From Betaproteobacteria bacterium (GTDB lineage: Bacteria; Pseudomonadota; Gammaproteobacteria; Burkholderiales; SG8-41): DNA of 64,000 nucleotides. A program made the translations under genes and the position numbers. Where the stretch lies: positions 1 to 64,000 of the forward strand of contig JAOTVX010000008.1 in assembly GCA_029863175.1 (NCBI GenBank), read 5' to 3'. The notes under the pieces were generated by a model. The model was not told the origin of the DNA. It saw only the letters and a list, made by a program, of their open reading frames with translations, and ran no database searches. Positions 1 to 7,484 of this stretch are shown here, piece by piece; position 1 is the first letter of the stretch, and every line of letters begins with the position of its first letter.

Positions 1-42
1 GCGCGGTTCAACCGAATAAAGTCAGTCCGTCCCGTCGCCGGG

Positions 43-91
43 GGTGGGGGAGTTTGCCCTGGCCACAGGTGGGGGAGTTTGAGGTGGCCAC
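43..91. repeat. 24-bp tandem repeat, two copies
   Basis: Two copies (43-66 and 68-91) differ at three positions and both contain ggtgggggagttt and tggccac. Short nested repeats of this kind occur at the ends of some insertion sequences (IS21-type), but no transposase is visible, so that origin is only a guess. The repeat abuts a PilZ-like coding tail. Confidence 0.6.
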
Positions 92-92
92 C

Positions 93-134
93 GGGGCGGT
101 GAGAATCACCAAAACAGCGGTGGAGCCTACTTAG
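93..134 (+). pseudogene. Remnant of a PilZ-type gene 3' end
   Basis: From 99 the frame reads VRITKTAVEPT then TAG. The intact PilZ protein at 2546-2842 ends VRITESTMESA. The sequence after the stop is also similar in both places (agacgtg-tgtcatacg, then the cagcactcacacagacccc module). This copy looks like the 3' tail of a second PilZ gene whose body has been lost or lies outside the window. Confidence 0.5.
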
Positions 135-212
135 ACGTGGTGTCATACGCAGAAGGCGTATAGGCGATTGGTCCTAGAATTCCCGCGTGACCTGTCTCAG
201 CACTCACACAGA

Positions 213-232
213 CCCCGCTTCGGCGGGTTTTT
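213..232 (+). terminator. Rho-independent terminator, repeated module copy 1
   Basis: A CCCGC-ttcg-GCGGG hairpin is followed by TTTTTG. It is preceded by cagcactcacacaga, which recurs before similar hairpins near 2226, 2921 and 4108. It would terminate the PilZ remnant upstream. Confidence 0.6.
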
Positions 233-529
233 GTTTGCGCGCCGGTTTCCGCGGCGAGTGGCCCCCTACTCCCACCGCGGTAATGCGTGGTGATCAGGTT
301 GGTCATACCGGATGATGGTAACTGCATGGCCCCGATATTCTCATGGCATGGGGCAAGGTTTGCGCTAGATCAATTGGTCTGTGCAAACGGATGATTTTCC
401 TCCTGGAAAGCGATAGAATTTCCATTGAGCGTAGGTGAGGATTAGGCAGATAGTTCTCGAGGTAAATCCTCAGTGGTTCCGGCGTCAGGTCGACGCCCGA
501 ATTGCCACATTCTGTGAAAGGGCACTTCG
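233..529. other. Intergenic, no gene seen
   Basis: No convincing coding frame or RNA was found. The last bases hold a plausible ribosome site (gaaaggg, about 8 nt before ATG 530) for the lipoprotein gene. Confidence 0.5.
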
Positions 530-2014
530 ATGAAGACTTCATTGGCTCGGCTTGTTTGTGCTTTTGCCGCAACCGCCATACTGACTGCGTGTGGAGGTGG
601 AGGCGGAGGCGGCGGATCTGGGTCCGCCGGTACCGGCAGCGGCTCGGGGGGTATCGGCAGCGGAGCCGTGGGCATTGTGCTGACCGACAAACCTGCAAAT
701 CTGAGCGAGATCGATAAGATCCTGATCACGATCACAGCGGTGGAGATCTTCGCTGATGGCGATGACGGCAAGGTCACCCTGTACAGCGGCCGCCCCCGGG
801 GCCCGTTCGATCTGTTGAAACTGGAGCACGAGTCGCGGCCACTCGCCTTTGGTCCCGATGTGCCGGCCGGCACCTATTGCAAGATACGTCTCACGCTGAG
901 CGACCTGGAACTGGTGTTCAACAACGGCGAACCGAGCTTCCATCCGAAACTGCCTGGCAACAACAAGCTCGATCTGAATCCCCGGAAATGTTTCGATGTT
1001 GCCCCGGACAGCACGGTCTACCTGCAGCTTGATATGGACGCGAAATCGATTCACGTGGTCCAGACCGGCAACAAGAAACACTACAACTTCCGGCCGGTTG
1101 TGTTCATCGATGTGATCCAGCGCGATTTTCCGACCAAGCTGGTGCGCCTCGAGGACGGTGTGATCCGGGAAATCAACCGCGAGGAAGGGAAGATGCTCCT
1201 GTGCGAGTTCTCTTACGGCGCAGGCGCTAGAGGTGATTTCGATGATTGTATGACCGTCCTGATCTCCCGAGATACCTCGGCATTCGACAATATCGACAAC
1301 GACGGCATCAACAATGTCAGCGGTGGTGATGCCATACCCCTGGCGGAACTGCTGGTACCGGAACGGGTTGGTAAAAGGCCTGTCACCGTGGTTGGCCGCT
1401 TCAGTGAACGCAATCGTGATGACCACGACTACCCGGTGCTGGATGCACTGGTCGTCGAGCTGGGCGGCTTTCTTGATCTCGATGGCAGCGTCGCCAGCGG
1501 GGCCAGCGATATCCGATTCAATATGAATGTTGATCCGAACCAGGGGATACAACCGAACGGTGAACTTCCGGTCGCACTGCAGCCTGCACCCAACGGCGGG
1601 AACGGCACAAAGATCCTCTCCCGTTCCGGCGACCCGCTGTCCAGTGCCGACATTATCTCGCCACGACAGATCATGGTCGACGGTGTCCTCATCCTGGCGG
1701 CCCCCGACTATTTGAATGCCTCCCTGGTTATCGTTGACACCTCGGACGAAAGCGGGAACGACGAGGCCAGCGGTGTCATCGAACGTGTGGGCGCAGGCAG
1801 TCTGCTGCTGGCTGCGGATTCCTTCCCTTGTGAATCCGGTGCAGGCTCGTTCGTTGTCAGCTTCGATACCGACACGGTTGTCTACCTGTCAACAGAATTG
1901 GGGGGCCGCTTTGTCGATACCGGCAGTCTGACTCCCGGGCAGCAGGTGGATATCAGTGGGGCGTGTCAGGGAACATCGCTGGCCGCTGGAACCATCATCA
2001 TTCGGGAAGACTAG
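530..2014 (+). CDS. DUF4382 domain-containing lipoprotein
   Basis: A 494-residue predicted outer-membrane or periplasmic lipoprotein. The signal peptide ends in lipobox LTAC (Cys21). Eight glycines and a Gly/Ser-rich linker follow, to about residue 47. The next ~140 residues (VGIVLTDKPANLSEIDKI..., ITITAVEIF, AGTYCKIRLTLSDLEL) match the DUF4382 pattern of a beta-rich domain opening with a LTD motif. The C-terminal half is Asp/Gly-rich and not recognised; it contains repeated acidic stretches such as NIDNDGINN. The start has a gaaaggg ribosome site. A strong terminator follows the stop by 8 nt, so the gene is probably monocistronic. Function is unknown; family members are surface lipoproteins. 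Confidence 0.8.
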   Translation: MKTSLARLVCAFAATAILTACGGGGGGGGSGSAGTGSGSGGIGSGAVGIVLTDKPANLSEIDKILITITAVEIFADGDDGKVTLYSGRPRGPFDLLKLEHESRPLAFGPDVPAGTYCKIRLTLSDLELVFNNGEPSFHPKLPGNNKLDLNPRKCFDVAPDSTVYLQLDMDAKSIHVVQTGNKKHYNFRPVVFIDVIQRDFPTKLVRLEDGVIREINREEGKMLLCEFSYGAGARGDFDDCMTVLISRDTSAFDNIDNDGINNVSGGDAIPLAELLVPERVGKRPVTVVGRFSERNRDDHDYPVLDALVVELGGFLDLDGSVASGASDIRFNMNVDPNQGIQPNGELPVALQPAPNGGNGTKILSRSGDPLSSADIISPRQIMVDGVLILAAPDYLNASLVIVDTSDESGNDEASGVIERVGAGSLLLAADSFPCESGAGSFVVSFDTDTVVYLSTELGGRFVDTGSLTPGQQVDISGACQGTSLAAGTIIIRED

Positions 2015-2021
2015 AAATATG

Positions 2022-2055
2022 AAAGGGACCGCTCGGCAGGTCGTGCGGTCCCTTT
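2022..2055 (+). terminator. Strong hairpin terminator of the lipoprotein gene
   Basis: A perfect 11-bp stem (aaagggaccgc / gcggtcccttt) with a 12-nt loop lies 7 nt after the stop codon. The 3' arm ends in TTT followed by gctttataag. Confidence 0.8.
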
Positions 2056-2064
2056 GCTTTATAA

Positions 2065-2205
2065 GAGTTTTGTTCAGGCGCGGGGACCCAGTGGTACGCC
2101 ATCGACGACTTGGAGGTTAACGCGACCGTTCCCGAACCCACTACCCTCGCCCTCCTGGGCCTCGGCCTCGCCGGCCTCGGTTTCAGCCGCAGAAAGAAGG
2201 CGTAA
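2065..2205 (+). pseudogene. Orphan PEP-CTERM sorting-signal fragment
   Basis: The open frame after the TAA at 2062 reads EFCSGAGTQWYAIDDLEVNA, then VPEPTTLALLGLGLAGLGFS, RRKKA and stop. This has the three parts of a PEP-CTERM signal: VPEP, a hydrophobic helix and a basic tail, preceded by the W-YAIDDLEVNA segment usual in PEP-CTERM proteins. There is no start codon and no room for an N-terminus, because the lipoprotein terminator ends 10 nt upstream. It is therefore the 3' end of a deleted gene. It implies that this lineage has, or had, an exosortase/EpsH protein-sorting system. Confidence 0.8.
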
Positions 2206-2225
2206 TCACAGCAGCACTCATACAC

Positions 2226-2247
2226 ACCCCGCTTCGGCGGGGTTTTT
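2226..2247 (+). terminator. Rho-independent terminator, repeated module copy 2
   Basis: CCCCGC-ttcg-GCGGGG followed by TTTTTG, 20 nt after the PEP-CTERM stop and preceded by cagcactcatacaca. It is nearly identical to the copy at 213-232. Confidence 0.75.
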
Positions 2248-2545
2248 GTTTGCGTATCGTGCTTTCCAGCTGGGCAAAAAAAACCGCGCAGGTCGAGAAA
2301 CCATGCGCGGCAATTACCAGTATCCAACAGGAGGAGATTCGGGATACCGATTTCTTTATACGCGCATTCTGAAAAATTCTATGTGAAATACCGCACACAC
2401 CCGGCGGCATGACATCCGCTTGCCGGTGCGGCCAGAGTAAGCTTACTAAACTTGGCTATGCGAGGAGTCGCTTCCAGAACGTGCCAGTCACGCACGACGG
2501 GCGGGGGCTAGGGCAAACTTAACGCACCAGCTTGAAGGGCGAAAA
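2248..2545. other. Intergenic, no gene seen
   Basis: Apart from short AT-rich stretches I see no coding frame, RNA or repeat. A weak purine-rich ribosome site (gaagggcgaaaa) precedes ATG 2546. Confidence 0.4.
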
Positions 2546-2842
2546 ATGAAAGCAAAACTACCAAAAAAAAAGAGAAAACACCAGCGGGCCAATACCGCGA
2601 TGCGGGTGTTCCTGAAGAGCGCCACTGGCGTCACGCGCGACATGAGCGCCTCGGGAGCGTACTTCTGGACAAGCGGCACGTATGCAATCGGGGAGTCAAT
2701 CAGCTTTTCGATAGAACTCAAAACGGCTGGGGGCAGGATGATGCGGAAATGCAAAGGAGAGGTCCTCCGCGTCGAACGGCAAGATAGTAGCCACGTCGGT
2801 GTGGGGGTGAGGATCACCGAATCGACGATGGAGTCTGCGTAG
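2546..2842 (+). CDS. PilZ domain protein (putative c-di-GMP binding)
   Basis: A 98-residue single-domain protein. The basic N-terminus carries the RxxxR motif (RKHQR, residues 10-14). About 30 residues later comes DMSASG, the D/NxSxxG motif; together they form the c-di-GMP binding signature. The remainder is a small beta barrel ending VGVGVRIT. Such proteins usually act as c-di-GMP effectors on motility, exopolysaccharide or surface traits, but the partner cannot be inferred here because neighbours are unrelated. A degenerate tail of a second copy lies at 93-134. Confidence 0.85.
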   Translation: MKAKLPKKKRKHQRANTAMRVFLKSATGVTRDMSASGAYFWTSGTYAIGESISFSIELKTAGGRMMRKCKGEVLRVERQDSSHVGVGVRITESTMESA

Positions 2843-2920
2843 ACGTGATGTCATACGTGTAAGGAATACGGGCTATTTTTGCTAGAGGCGTCGCCTAACG
2901 CGTAACAGCACTCACACAGA

Positions 2921-2943
2921 CCCCGCCTAGGGGGGGTTCTTTT
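2921..2943 (+). terminator. Degenerate terminator, repeated module copy 3
   Basis: cagcactcacacaga is followed by an imperfect CCCCGCC/GGGGGG hairpin and ttctttt. It lies about 80 nt downstream of the PilZ gene. Confidence 0.45.
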
Positions 2944-2960
2944 CGCTCCGCCCGAACGGT

Positions 2961-2982
2961 GGCTTTGGGTCGAAAGCGGACA
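2961..2982. repeat. Dispersed repeat ggctttgggtcgaaagcgga
   Basis: Shares gctttgggtcg-aagcggac with 4150-4169. It is a short dispersed intergenic repeat with no coding content. Confidence 0.5.
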
Positions 2983-3081
2983 CTGCTTGGCAGATAAAAG
3001 CTGCGCTACTCGATATGGATACACACCCCGCTTCGTGCGGGGTCGAAGGCCTGCATAATTTGCCGCAAAACGCTGGCAACC

Positions 3082-3107
3082 AAAAAAACGGGCTGCAATG
3101 CAGCCCG
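3082..3107 (-). terminator. Terminator of the RcnB/CigR-like gene
   Basis: On the minus strand, CGGGCTG-cattg-CAGCCCG is followed by seven T. It starts about 20 nt downstream of the stop at 3129. Confidence 0.8.
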
Positions 3108-3128
3108 CGTTCATTGAACTCGCCCTAT

Positions 3129-3617
3129 TTACATCCGGCCCAGATCGTCAATTGCATCCACCACCATCCCCGTGCCGATAGCAATCAACAGGATGTCGGA
3201 TGCGACGCGCACAAACCTGTGCCCGGAAGGCGGCACACCGAGCTCAACCACCAGTCGCGGTGGCAGGTCGTAAAACACGACATCGCGCGGCAGCGGCCGG
3301 CCCTTGTGCCATTTTTTGGCCTGGCCCGGCGGCATGCAGCCGTTGTGTTTCTTGGCTAGCCCCGGCGGGCAACGGCCAGCACGATCCTCATTCACGTAAT
3401 ACTCGCGCACCAGCACATACTGGCGTTCATCGAAATGCCGCTTACCGCGGGTATCATCACGATCGCGATGCTTGCCGCCACCACGATCATCGCGGTCTTC
3501 ATGCTTCTTGCCACCGCCTGCCCACGAAGGTTTGTCGGCAAACCCCGGGTTTGCCACCAGCGTACCTAAAACCAGCAATGCCACGGCACGGCTAATCCAC
3601 ACGAGTCTATTTTGCAC
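3129..3617 (-). CDS. RcnB/CigR-like periplasmic protein
   Basis: 162 residues with a GTG start 6 nt after an aggac ribosome site. The N-terminus is a signal peptide (residues ~1-27, ending GFA). A His/Asp/Lys/Arg-rich segment (~30-65) follows. Then come CPPGLAKKHNGCMPPGQAKK and PLPRDVVFYDLPPRL, and a final GYRFVRV-like, SDILLIAIGTG segment. This pattern is that of the RcnB-like family, which includes E. coli RcnB (nickel/cobalt homeostasis) and proteins annotated as CigR family. The His/Asp-rich stretch fits metal binding, but that role is an inference. It stands alone with its own terminator. Confidence 0.75.
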   Translation of the reverse strand: MQNRLVWISRAVALLVLGTLVANPGFADKPSWAGGGKKHEDRDDRGGGKHRDRDDTRGKRHFDERQYVLVREYYVNEDRAGRCPPGLAKKHNGCMPPGQAKKWHKGRPLPRDVVFYDLPPRLVVELGVPPSGHRFVRVASDILLIAIGTGMVVDAIDDLGRM

Positions 3618-4107
3618 AGTTGTGTCCTATTGTTGTTGATCAGGAAGTGCACCGCCTGCAATAACCGAACTCCGGTGGCACACGTCACACACGCCCTGAA
3701 TCGTAATATCGCAAAACGGTTCTTTGCTGTGAGGCACAGCACATTACCAGCATTATAGCGAGCAACTCCGTGCGTTAGCGCACAACCGGTAAGTAACAAT
3801 ATGTAAGCGCGGGGCCTGTTATTGCACCGTCGCCACCGGCGTCACTGGTGACCCCGCAGCACCGAGCATGCGCATCGGCGGCTTGAGGACCGGCCAATCT
3901 CGGGTCGGACCACGCTAGGTTTATGCATTTGAGGGATTTTCTGTCGAAAGGGTAGCGTTATCCGGCCTTAGACCGCTGTTTTCGGTTCCCAAAGTAATCG
4001 TATAAGCGCCTCGCGGCTCGCGAATTACGCGAAGGAGCAGAGGGAACGCGCCCACTGTGACACGCCTCGGGAAACAAGCTGCTTAACCGGTATCAGCACT
4101 CACTCAG
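3618..4107. other. Intergenic region without a recognisable gene
   Basis: Locally less GC-rich near 3620-3800. It must contain the promoter for the RcnB/CigR-like gene, but no clear -10/-35 pair stands out. No convincing coding frame or RNA was found. Confidence 0.4.
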
Positions 4108-4130
4108 ACCCCACTTCAGCGGGGGTTTTT
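4108..4130 (+). terminator. Terminator-like hairpin, repeated module copy 4
   Basis: tatcagcactcactcaga precedes ccccacttcagcgggg and TTTTT. There is no gene immediately upstream on this strand, so this copy terminates nothing obvious. That suggests the module moves or survives independently of genes. Confidence 0.55.
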
Positions 4131-4148
4131 ATTGCCGCTGGCTATGTC

Positions 4149-4212
4149 TGCTTTGGGTCGGAAGCGGACGTTCGCGGAGGTCGGCTTTCGGCCATGAGCG
4201 GTCATTGGCTGG
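4149..4212. repeat. Dispersed intergenic repeat
   Basis: Two related half-units occur in tandem: gctttgggtcggaagcggac (4150-4169) and ggctttcggccatgagcggt (4183-4202). The first is shared with 2961-2982. The second resembles the reverse complement of 54651-54677. Confidence 0.5.
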
Positions 4213-4241
4213 CAACCGGACCGAATCCTGGCTATGCGATG

Positions 4242-4676
4242 TCAACCCCGCTCGCGAAGGAACTGCTTTCGCCGTTGCGATTCCGCTACGAACTCCTCCA
4301 AATCGGGATCCAGCGCATTGCGGGCAGACACGATTCCGATAATTTTGCCGTTCTCGATCACGGGCAAGTGGCGGCAGCGGTTCTCCTGCATCAATAGGAG
4401 CGCGTACCCGAACGACTTGTCGGGATCGACAGTTTGCGGCGCGGTCGTCATTACATCGGCCAGCCGGGTGGTCTGCGCATCGCAGCCTCGCGCGATGACA
4501 CGAAATACGACGTCGCGCTCCGTAAAAATCCCGACCAGACTCTGATGTTCGACCACCATGACCGCGCCAACTTTGCTGCGTGCCATCAGCTCGGCCGCTT
4601 TACTGACGGTGGTCTCCGGTGGAGCGGTGATAAGTGTTTTTCGCTCCATGACATCTTTAACCCGTTGACTGAACAT
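4242..4676 (-). CDS. Two-CBS-domain protein
   Basis: 144 residues, essentially two CBS motifs in tandem. CBS1 spans about residues 8-65 (VKDVM...ITAPPETTVSKAAELM, GAVMVVEHQSLVGIFTERDV). CBS2 spans about 72-128 (LADVMTTAPQTVDPDKS, RHLPVIENGKIIGIVSARN). Stand-alone CBS pairs usually bind adenine nucleotides and act as energy sensors; no effector domain is attached. A gggggtg ribosome site precedes the ATG. The C-terminus is charged (SQRRKQFLRERG). No operon partner is visible. Confidence 0.88.
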   Translation of the reverse strand: MFSQRVKDVMERKTLITAPPETTVSKAAELMARSKVGAVMVVEHQSLVGIFTERDVVFRVIARGCDAQTTRLADVMTTAPQTVDPDKSFGYALLLMQENRCRHLPVIENGKIIGIVSARNALDPDLEEFVAESQRRKQFLRERG

Positions 4677-4864
4677 GACACCCCCAGCTTTGCCTCGAAT
4701 CGTGTGCGCTTGCGTGCTCTTGTATGCCCACGAGACGCAATGCGGCGCGAAATGCTCGCTGCCTGGCTAGCTAGACTGTATCGCGTGAATCATCGCTTCG
4801 ATGGGACAAAGGCCTGCAAAGGTCACACAAGCGCCCATTACCGGGAAAAACGCGGCGATGAAGA

Positions 4865-4924
4865 AATAGGGTCAGGTTCACATTTCCGCTGGCTTTTTCA
4901 GAAAGGTGTACCTGAACCCATTTT
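4865..4924. repeat. REP/MITE-like palindrome
   Basis: An imperfect inverted repeat with arms 4869-4886 (gggtcaggttcacatttc) and 4901-4919 (gaaaggtgtacctgaaccc) around a 14-nt centre. Related palindromes lie at 5721-5768, 60007-60067 and 61780-61812. Confidence 0.65.
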
Positions 4925-4946
4925 TGCCTGTTGAGCGGATTTCAAC

Positions 4947-5657
4947 TCACGGCGACGGAGGCTCTTCGTGCGAGCGAAGGTCGCGCACCCGACGCGCCAG
5001 CGCCTCCATCCGGCGATCGCGGATGCCAAGCTCGCGCAGGTGCTCGGCCGTGTCGAACAGGTATTCGCGGCAGCTGCCATTCAATCCCGCACCGGTGGCC
5101 AGATAGCGCGCGATAGTCTCGGTGTCGAGCCCCGGCGCGTAGCGCTCGTGGGAACGGTTCGCGGCAAACACGATTGCCGGCCCCGGCCCGCGCCGCATGT
5201 AGGCGGTGGCCCAAACGGGCCGGTAGGCCCGGGACGACATTTCCCGCCGCCACAGCACGTCGAGCTCGGTCACCGCAGCCTCGGGGGCAATCCGGTAGGC
5301 AACCCCGGTGCAGCTGCCGCCCGACTCGAGCGACAGCATCAGGCCCGGGCGCTCGGGGCTGCCCCGCCCCCCGCGCGCCCACAGGCAGAACTGGCGATGA
5401 AAGCCGTAGAGGCGGGCCGTGCGCCGCTCGACGTAATGAAACGCCGGGTTCCACATGAGGGAACCGTAGGCGAACACCCAGATGCGTCCCGGCTGTGGGG
5501 CGCGAGCGAGGATCTCCGCGACGTGCGTGCTGCGCTCTTCGTTGGTCATGAACCGGACGTGTGGGCCCTGACCGGCACGAAATCGCGCGTGGTGGCTGCC
5601 GTCGAGCAGGCTCTCGCGGGTGATCCGGTATTTCGTCATCCACCCGGATTGTGACAT
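4947..5657 (-). CDS. chaC: Gamma-glutamylcyclotransferase, ChaC family
   Basis: 236 residues. ChaC enzymes cleave glutathione to 5-oxoproline and Cys-Gly in the cytoplasm. The family's substrate-binding loop is present (VFAYGSLMWNPAF, about residues 61-73). LDVLWRREMSSRAY carries the likely catalytic Glu. GYPG-like and Y-G-RR motifs follow, and the tail contains NGSCREYLFDTAEHL. The start ATG follows gaaagggac. An alternative start (MTKYRIT) lies 18 nt downstream. The gene is flanked by two REP-like palindromes and has no evident operon partner. Confidence 0.85.
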   Translation of the reverse strand: MSQSGWMTKYRITRESLLDGSHHARFRAGQGPHVRFMTNEERSTHVAEILARAPQPGRIWVFAYGSLMWNPAFHYVERRTARLYGFHRQFCLWARGGRGSPERPGLMLSLESGGSCTGVAYRIAPEAAVTELDVLWRREMSSRAYRPVWATAYMRRGPGPAIVFAANRSHERYAPGLDTETIARYLATGAGLNGSCREYLFDTAEHLRELGIRDRRMEALARRVRDLRSHEEPPSP

Positions 5658-5720
5658 GAACGTCCCTTTCGGGGCGAGATCCGGGGCGTTCTGAGGCCGT
5701 GTGATGGACGAAGGGAAAAG

Positions 5721-5768
5721 TAGTGTCAGGTTCCGTTTCTTGCGTCAACTTCAGAAATGTGGACCCCA
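5721..5768. repeat. REP/MITE-like palindrome
   Basis: Left arm tgtcaggttccgtttct and right arm agaaatgtggacccca resemble the arms of 4865-4924. It sits in the promoter region of chaC. Confidence 0.5.
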
Positions 5769-5815
5769 TATAAACACTTGGTAGCCAGACCGCCGAGAAA
5801 ATATCGCTCCGTATC

Positions 5816-6538
5816 TCACTGCAGCGGTGGCACGGTACGAAGGTAGGCGACGATCGCGTCGAGGTCAGCCTCGGTCATGCGGCTGTAGTACTCGAAGCCC
5901 ATCGGCGGCCGTAGCTTGCGTCCGTCGCGCGAGATGCCCTTGGTGATGGCGCGTTTGATCTCCGCGTCGGTCCAGGCACCAATGCCTGCCGTGCGATGGG
6001 AAGTGATTTTGGGCGCTATGGTACCTTTCCAGGTGCTGGGGAACTCTGTTACCGCGCTCGGAGAGAACGCCCGGCCGCCCTTGCCAAGGCTGGTGTAGTC
6101 GGAGACACCTTTCTCCCTCGGGGAATGGCACTCCATGCAATGCCCGATTGTCACGAGGTAGGCGCCGCGCTTCACCGGATCGGCCATCATGGCTTCAGTG
6201 AACCCCTTTTCGGCTTCCGGGTACGGATCGTGATGCACGGGCTTCTTGTACTCCGGCAGCGGTGTGTCGTAGCGCACCCGCTTGACCGTTCGCAGATAAA
6301 CCACGACGGCGTCCAAGTCGCGCGGTAGAAGCGGCTTGAAGAAACTGATCGGCATCACCGCGGCGAGCGGCACGTTGGCCAGACGACCGTGGTTGGGACG
6401 AACCCCCTCAGTGAGCGCTCGCTTGATTTCGGCGTCAGTCCAGGATCCGATGCCGGTTTGGCGGTCCGGCGTGATGTTCGTGGATGTCGCATTAAACGCC
6501 GGCGTCGGGTAACAGCACGACCGGGCGGCATTCGCTCG
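5816..6538 (-). pseudogene. 5'-truncated diheme cytochrome c
   Basis: The C-terminal domain is complete with heme motif CMECH (in TIGHCMECHSPRE), TGIGAWTDAEIKRAI, the distal PPMGF segment and AIVAYLRT. The frame continues upstream through NITPDRQTGIGSWTDAEIKR, ALTEGVRPNHG and DAVVVYLRTVK. That is the back half of a first cytochrome domain, but its CxxCH should lie about 30 residues before NITPD and is missing. The frame runs straight into the stop codon of the ABC permease, in the same reading frame, with no ATG or GTG before the GTG at 6373. Deletion joining the two genes is the simplest reading. Intact relatives are membrane-associated or periplasmic electron carriers of alcohol or aldehyde dehydrogenases. 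Confidence 0.7.
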
Positions 6539-7375
6539 TTAGCGGTTGGCGTGGCTCCAAGGCGCGATGCGCCGCTCCAGCCATTTCAGGATGGTGGTGA
6601 GCGAGACGCCCAGCGCCATCAGCACGATCACCGGCACGAAGGTCTTGTCCATCTCGAAGTTGTTCGCGTAGCGCGTGATCATGAATCCGAGCCCGGTGAT
6701 CGTGGTGTAGAACTCAGCGATCACCATGCCGACCAGCCCGCGGCCAATGGCGAGGCGGAGGCCGGCTGCGATGTAGGGCAGCGCGAATGGCAACAGCACG
6801 TCCAGCCATATCCGCCGTTCACTGGAGCGGTAGGAGTGCGCAACTTCGAGCAGGCTTTTGTCGCATTCGCGAACGCCCTGATAAGTGTTGATCAGGATCG
6901 GGAACACGGCGAACAGAAACACAACGATGATCTTGGCCTTCAGATAGATACCGAACCACAGCACCAGCACCGGCACCAGCGCCACCAGCGGGGTCGCGTA
7001 GAGCGCGTTGATCGGAAAATCGAGCGCCCAGTCGAGCCAGGGTACGCGCGCCATCAGCACCGCCAGCGGGATGCCGACCGCGATCGCGGCGAGCAGGCCG
7101 TAGAACATCACTTCCAGGCTTTGCAAGAGGTAATGCGGCAGGTCGCCGGAGGCAGTCAGCTCGTAGAAAGCGACCGCGATCTTGGTCGGATAGGTGAAGA
7201 AGATGGGGCTGATATGCGGCCCGACGATCTGCCAAACGATCAGGATCAGGGCGAGGAAGCCGTAGCGGAACAACGCCCGGCGCTCCCACCAGGCAGCCGT
7301 CTGTTGCTTCGCAACCGGCGCCGTTTGCTGTCCGGCTGCGAGGCCGTCGGCACGAACCCCGTTCGTGACGCTCAT
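6539..7375 (-). CDS. ABC transporter permease, SsuC/TauC type
   Basis: 278 residues. Inner-membrane permease of a nitrate/sulfonate/taurine-type importer (BPD_transp_1). About six membrane segments are visible, the first around residue 35. An EAA-like loop is present (SYRSSERRIWLDVLLPFALPY). The C-terminus ends SHANR. It pairs with the ATPase at 8805 and the binding protein at 7485 on the same strand. Its stop codon is followed without a gap, in the same frame, by the remnant of a cytochrome c gene, so this 3' end is a deletion junction. The permease itself looks full length. Confidence 0.88.
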   Translation of the reverse strand: MSVTNGVRADGLAAGQQTAPVAKQQTAAWWERRALFRYGFLALILIVWQIVGPHISPIFFTYPTKIAVAFYELTASGDLPHYLLQSLEVMFYGLLAAIAVGIPLAVLMARVPWLDWALDFPINALYATPLVALVPVLVLWFGIYLKAKIIVVFLFAVFPILINTYQGVRECDKSLLEVAHSYRSSERRIWLDVLLPFALPYIAAGLRLAIGRGLVGMVIAEFYTTITGLGFMITRYANNFEMDKTFVPVIVLMALGVSLTTILKWLERRIAPWSHANR

Positions 7376-7484
7376 AGAAGCTTCTCCCAGGCGCCCTGCC
7401 GTTCCATCAAGTCATGTAGCTCGCGGGCAGGTGCGGCCCTCAGCCGGCAGTACCTGTTCGCGAAAGATTGTCAAACCCCGTGCC

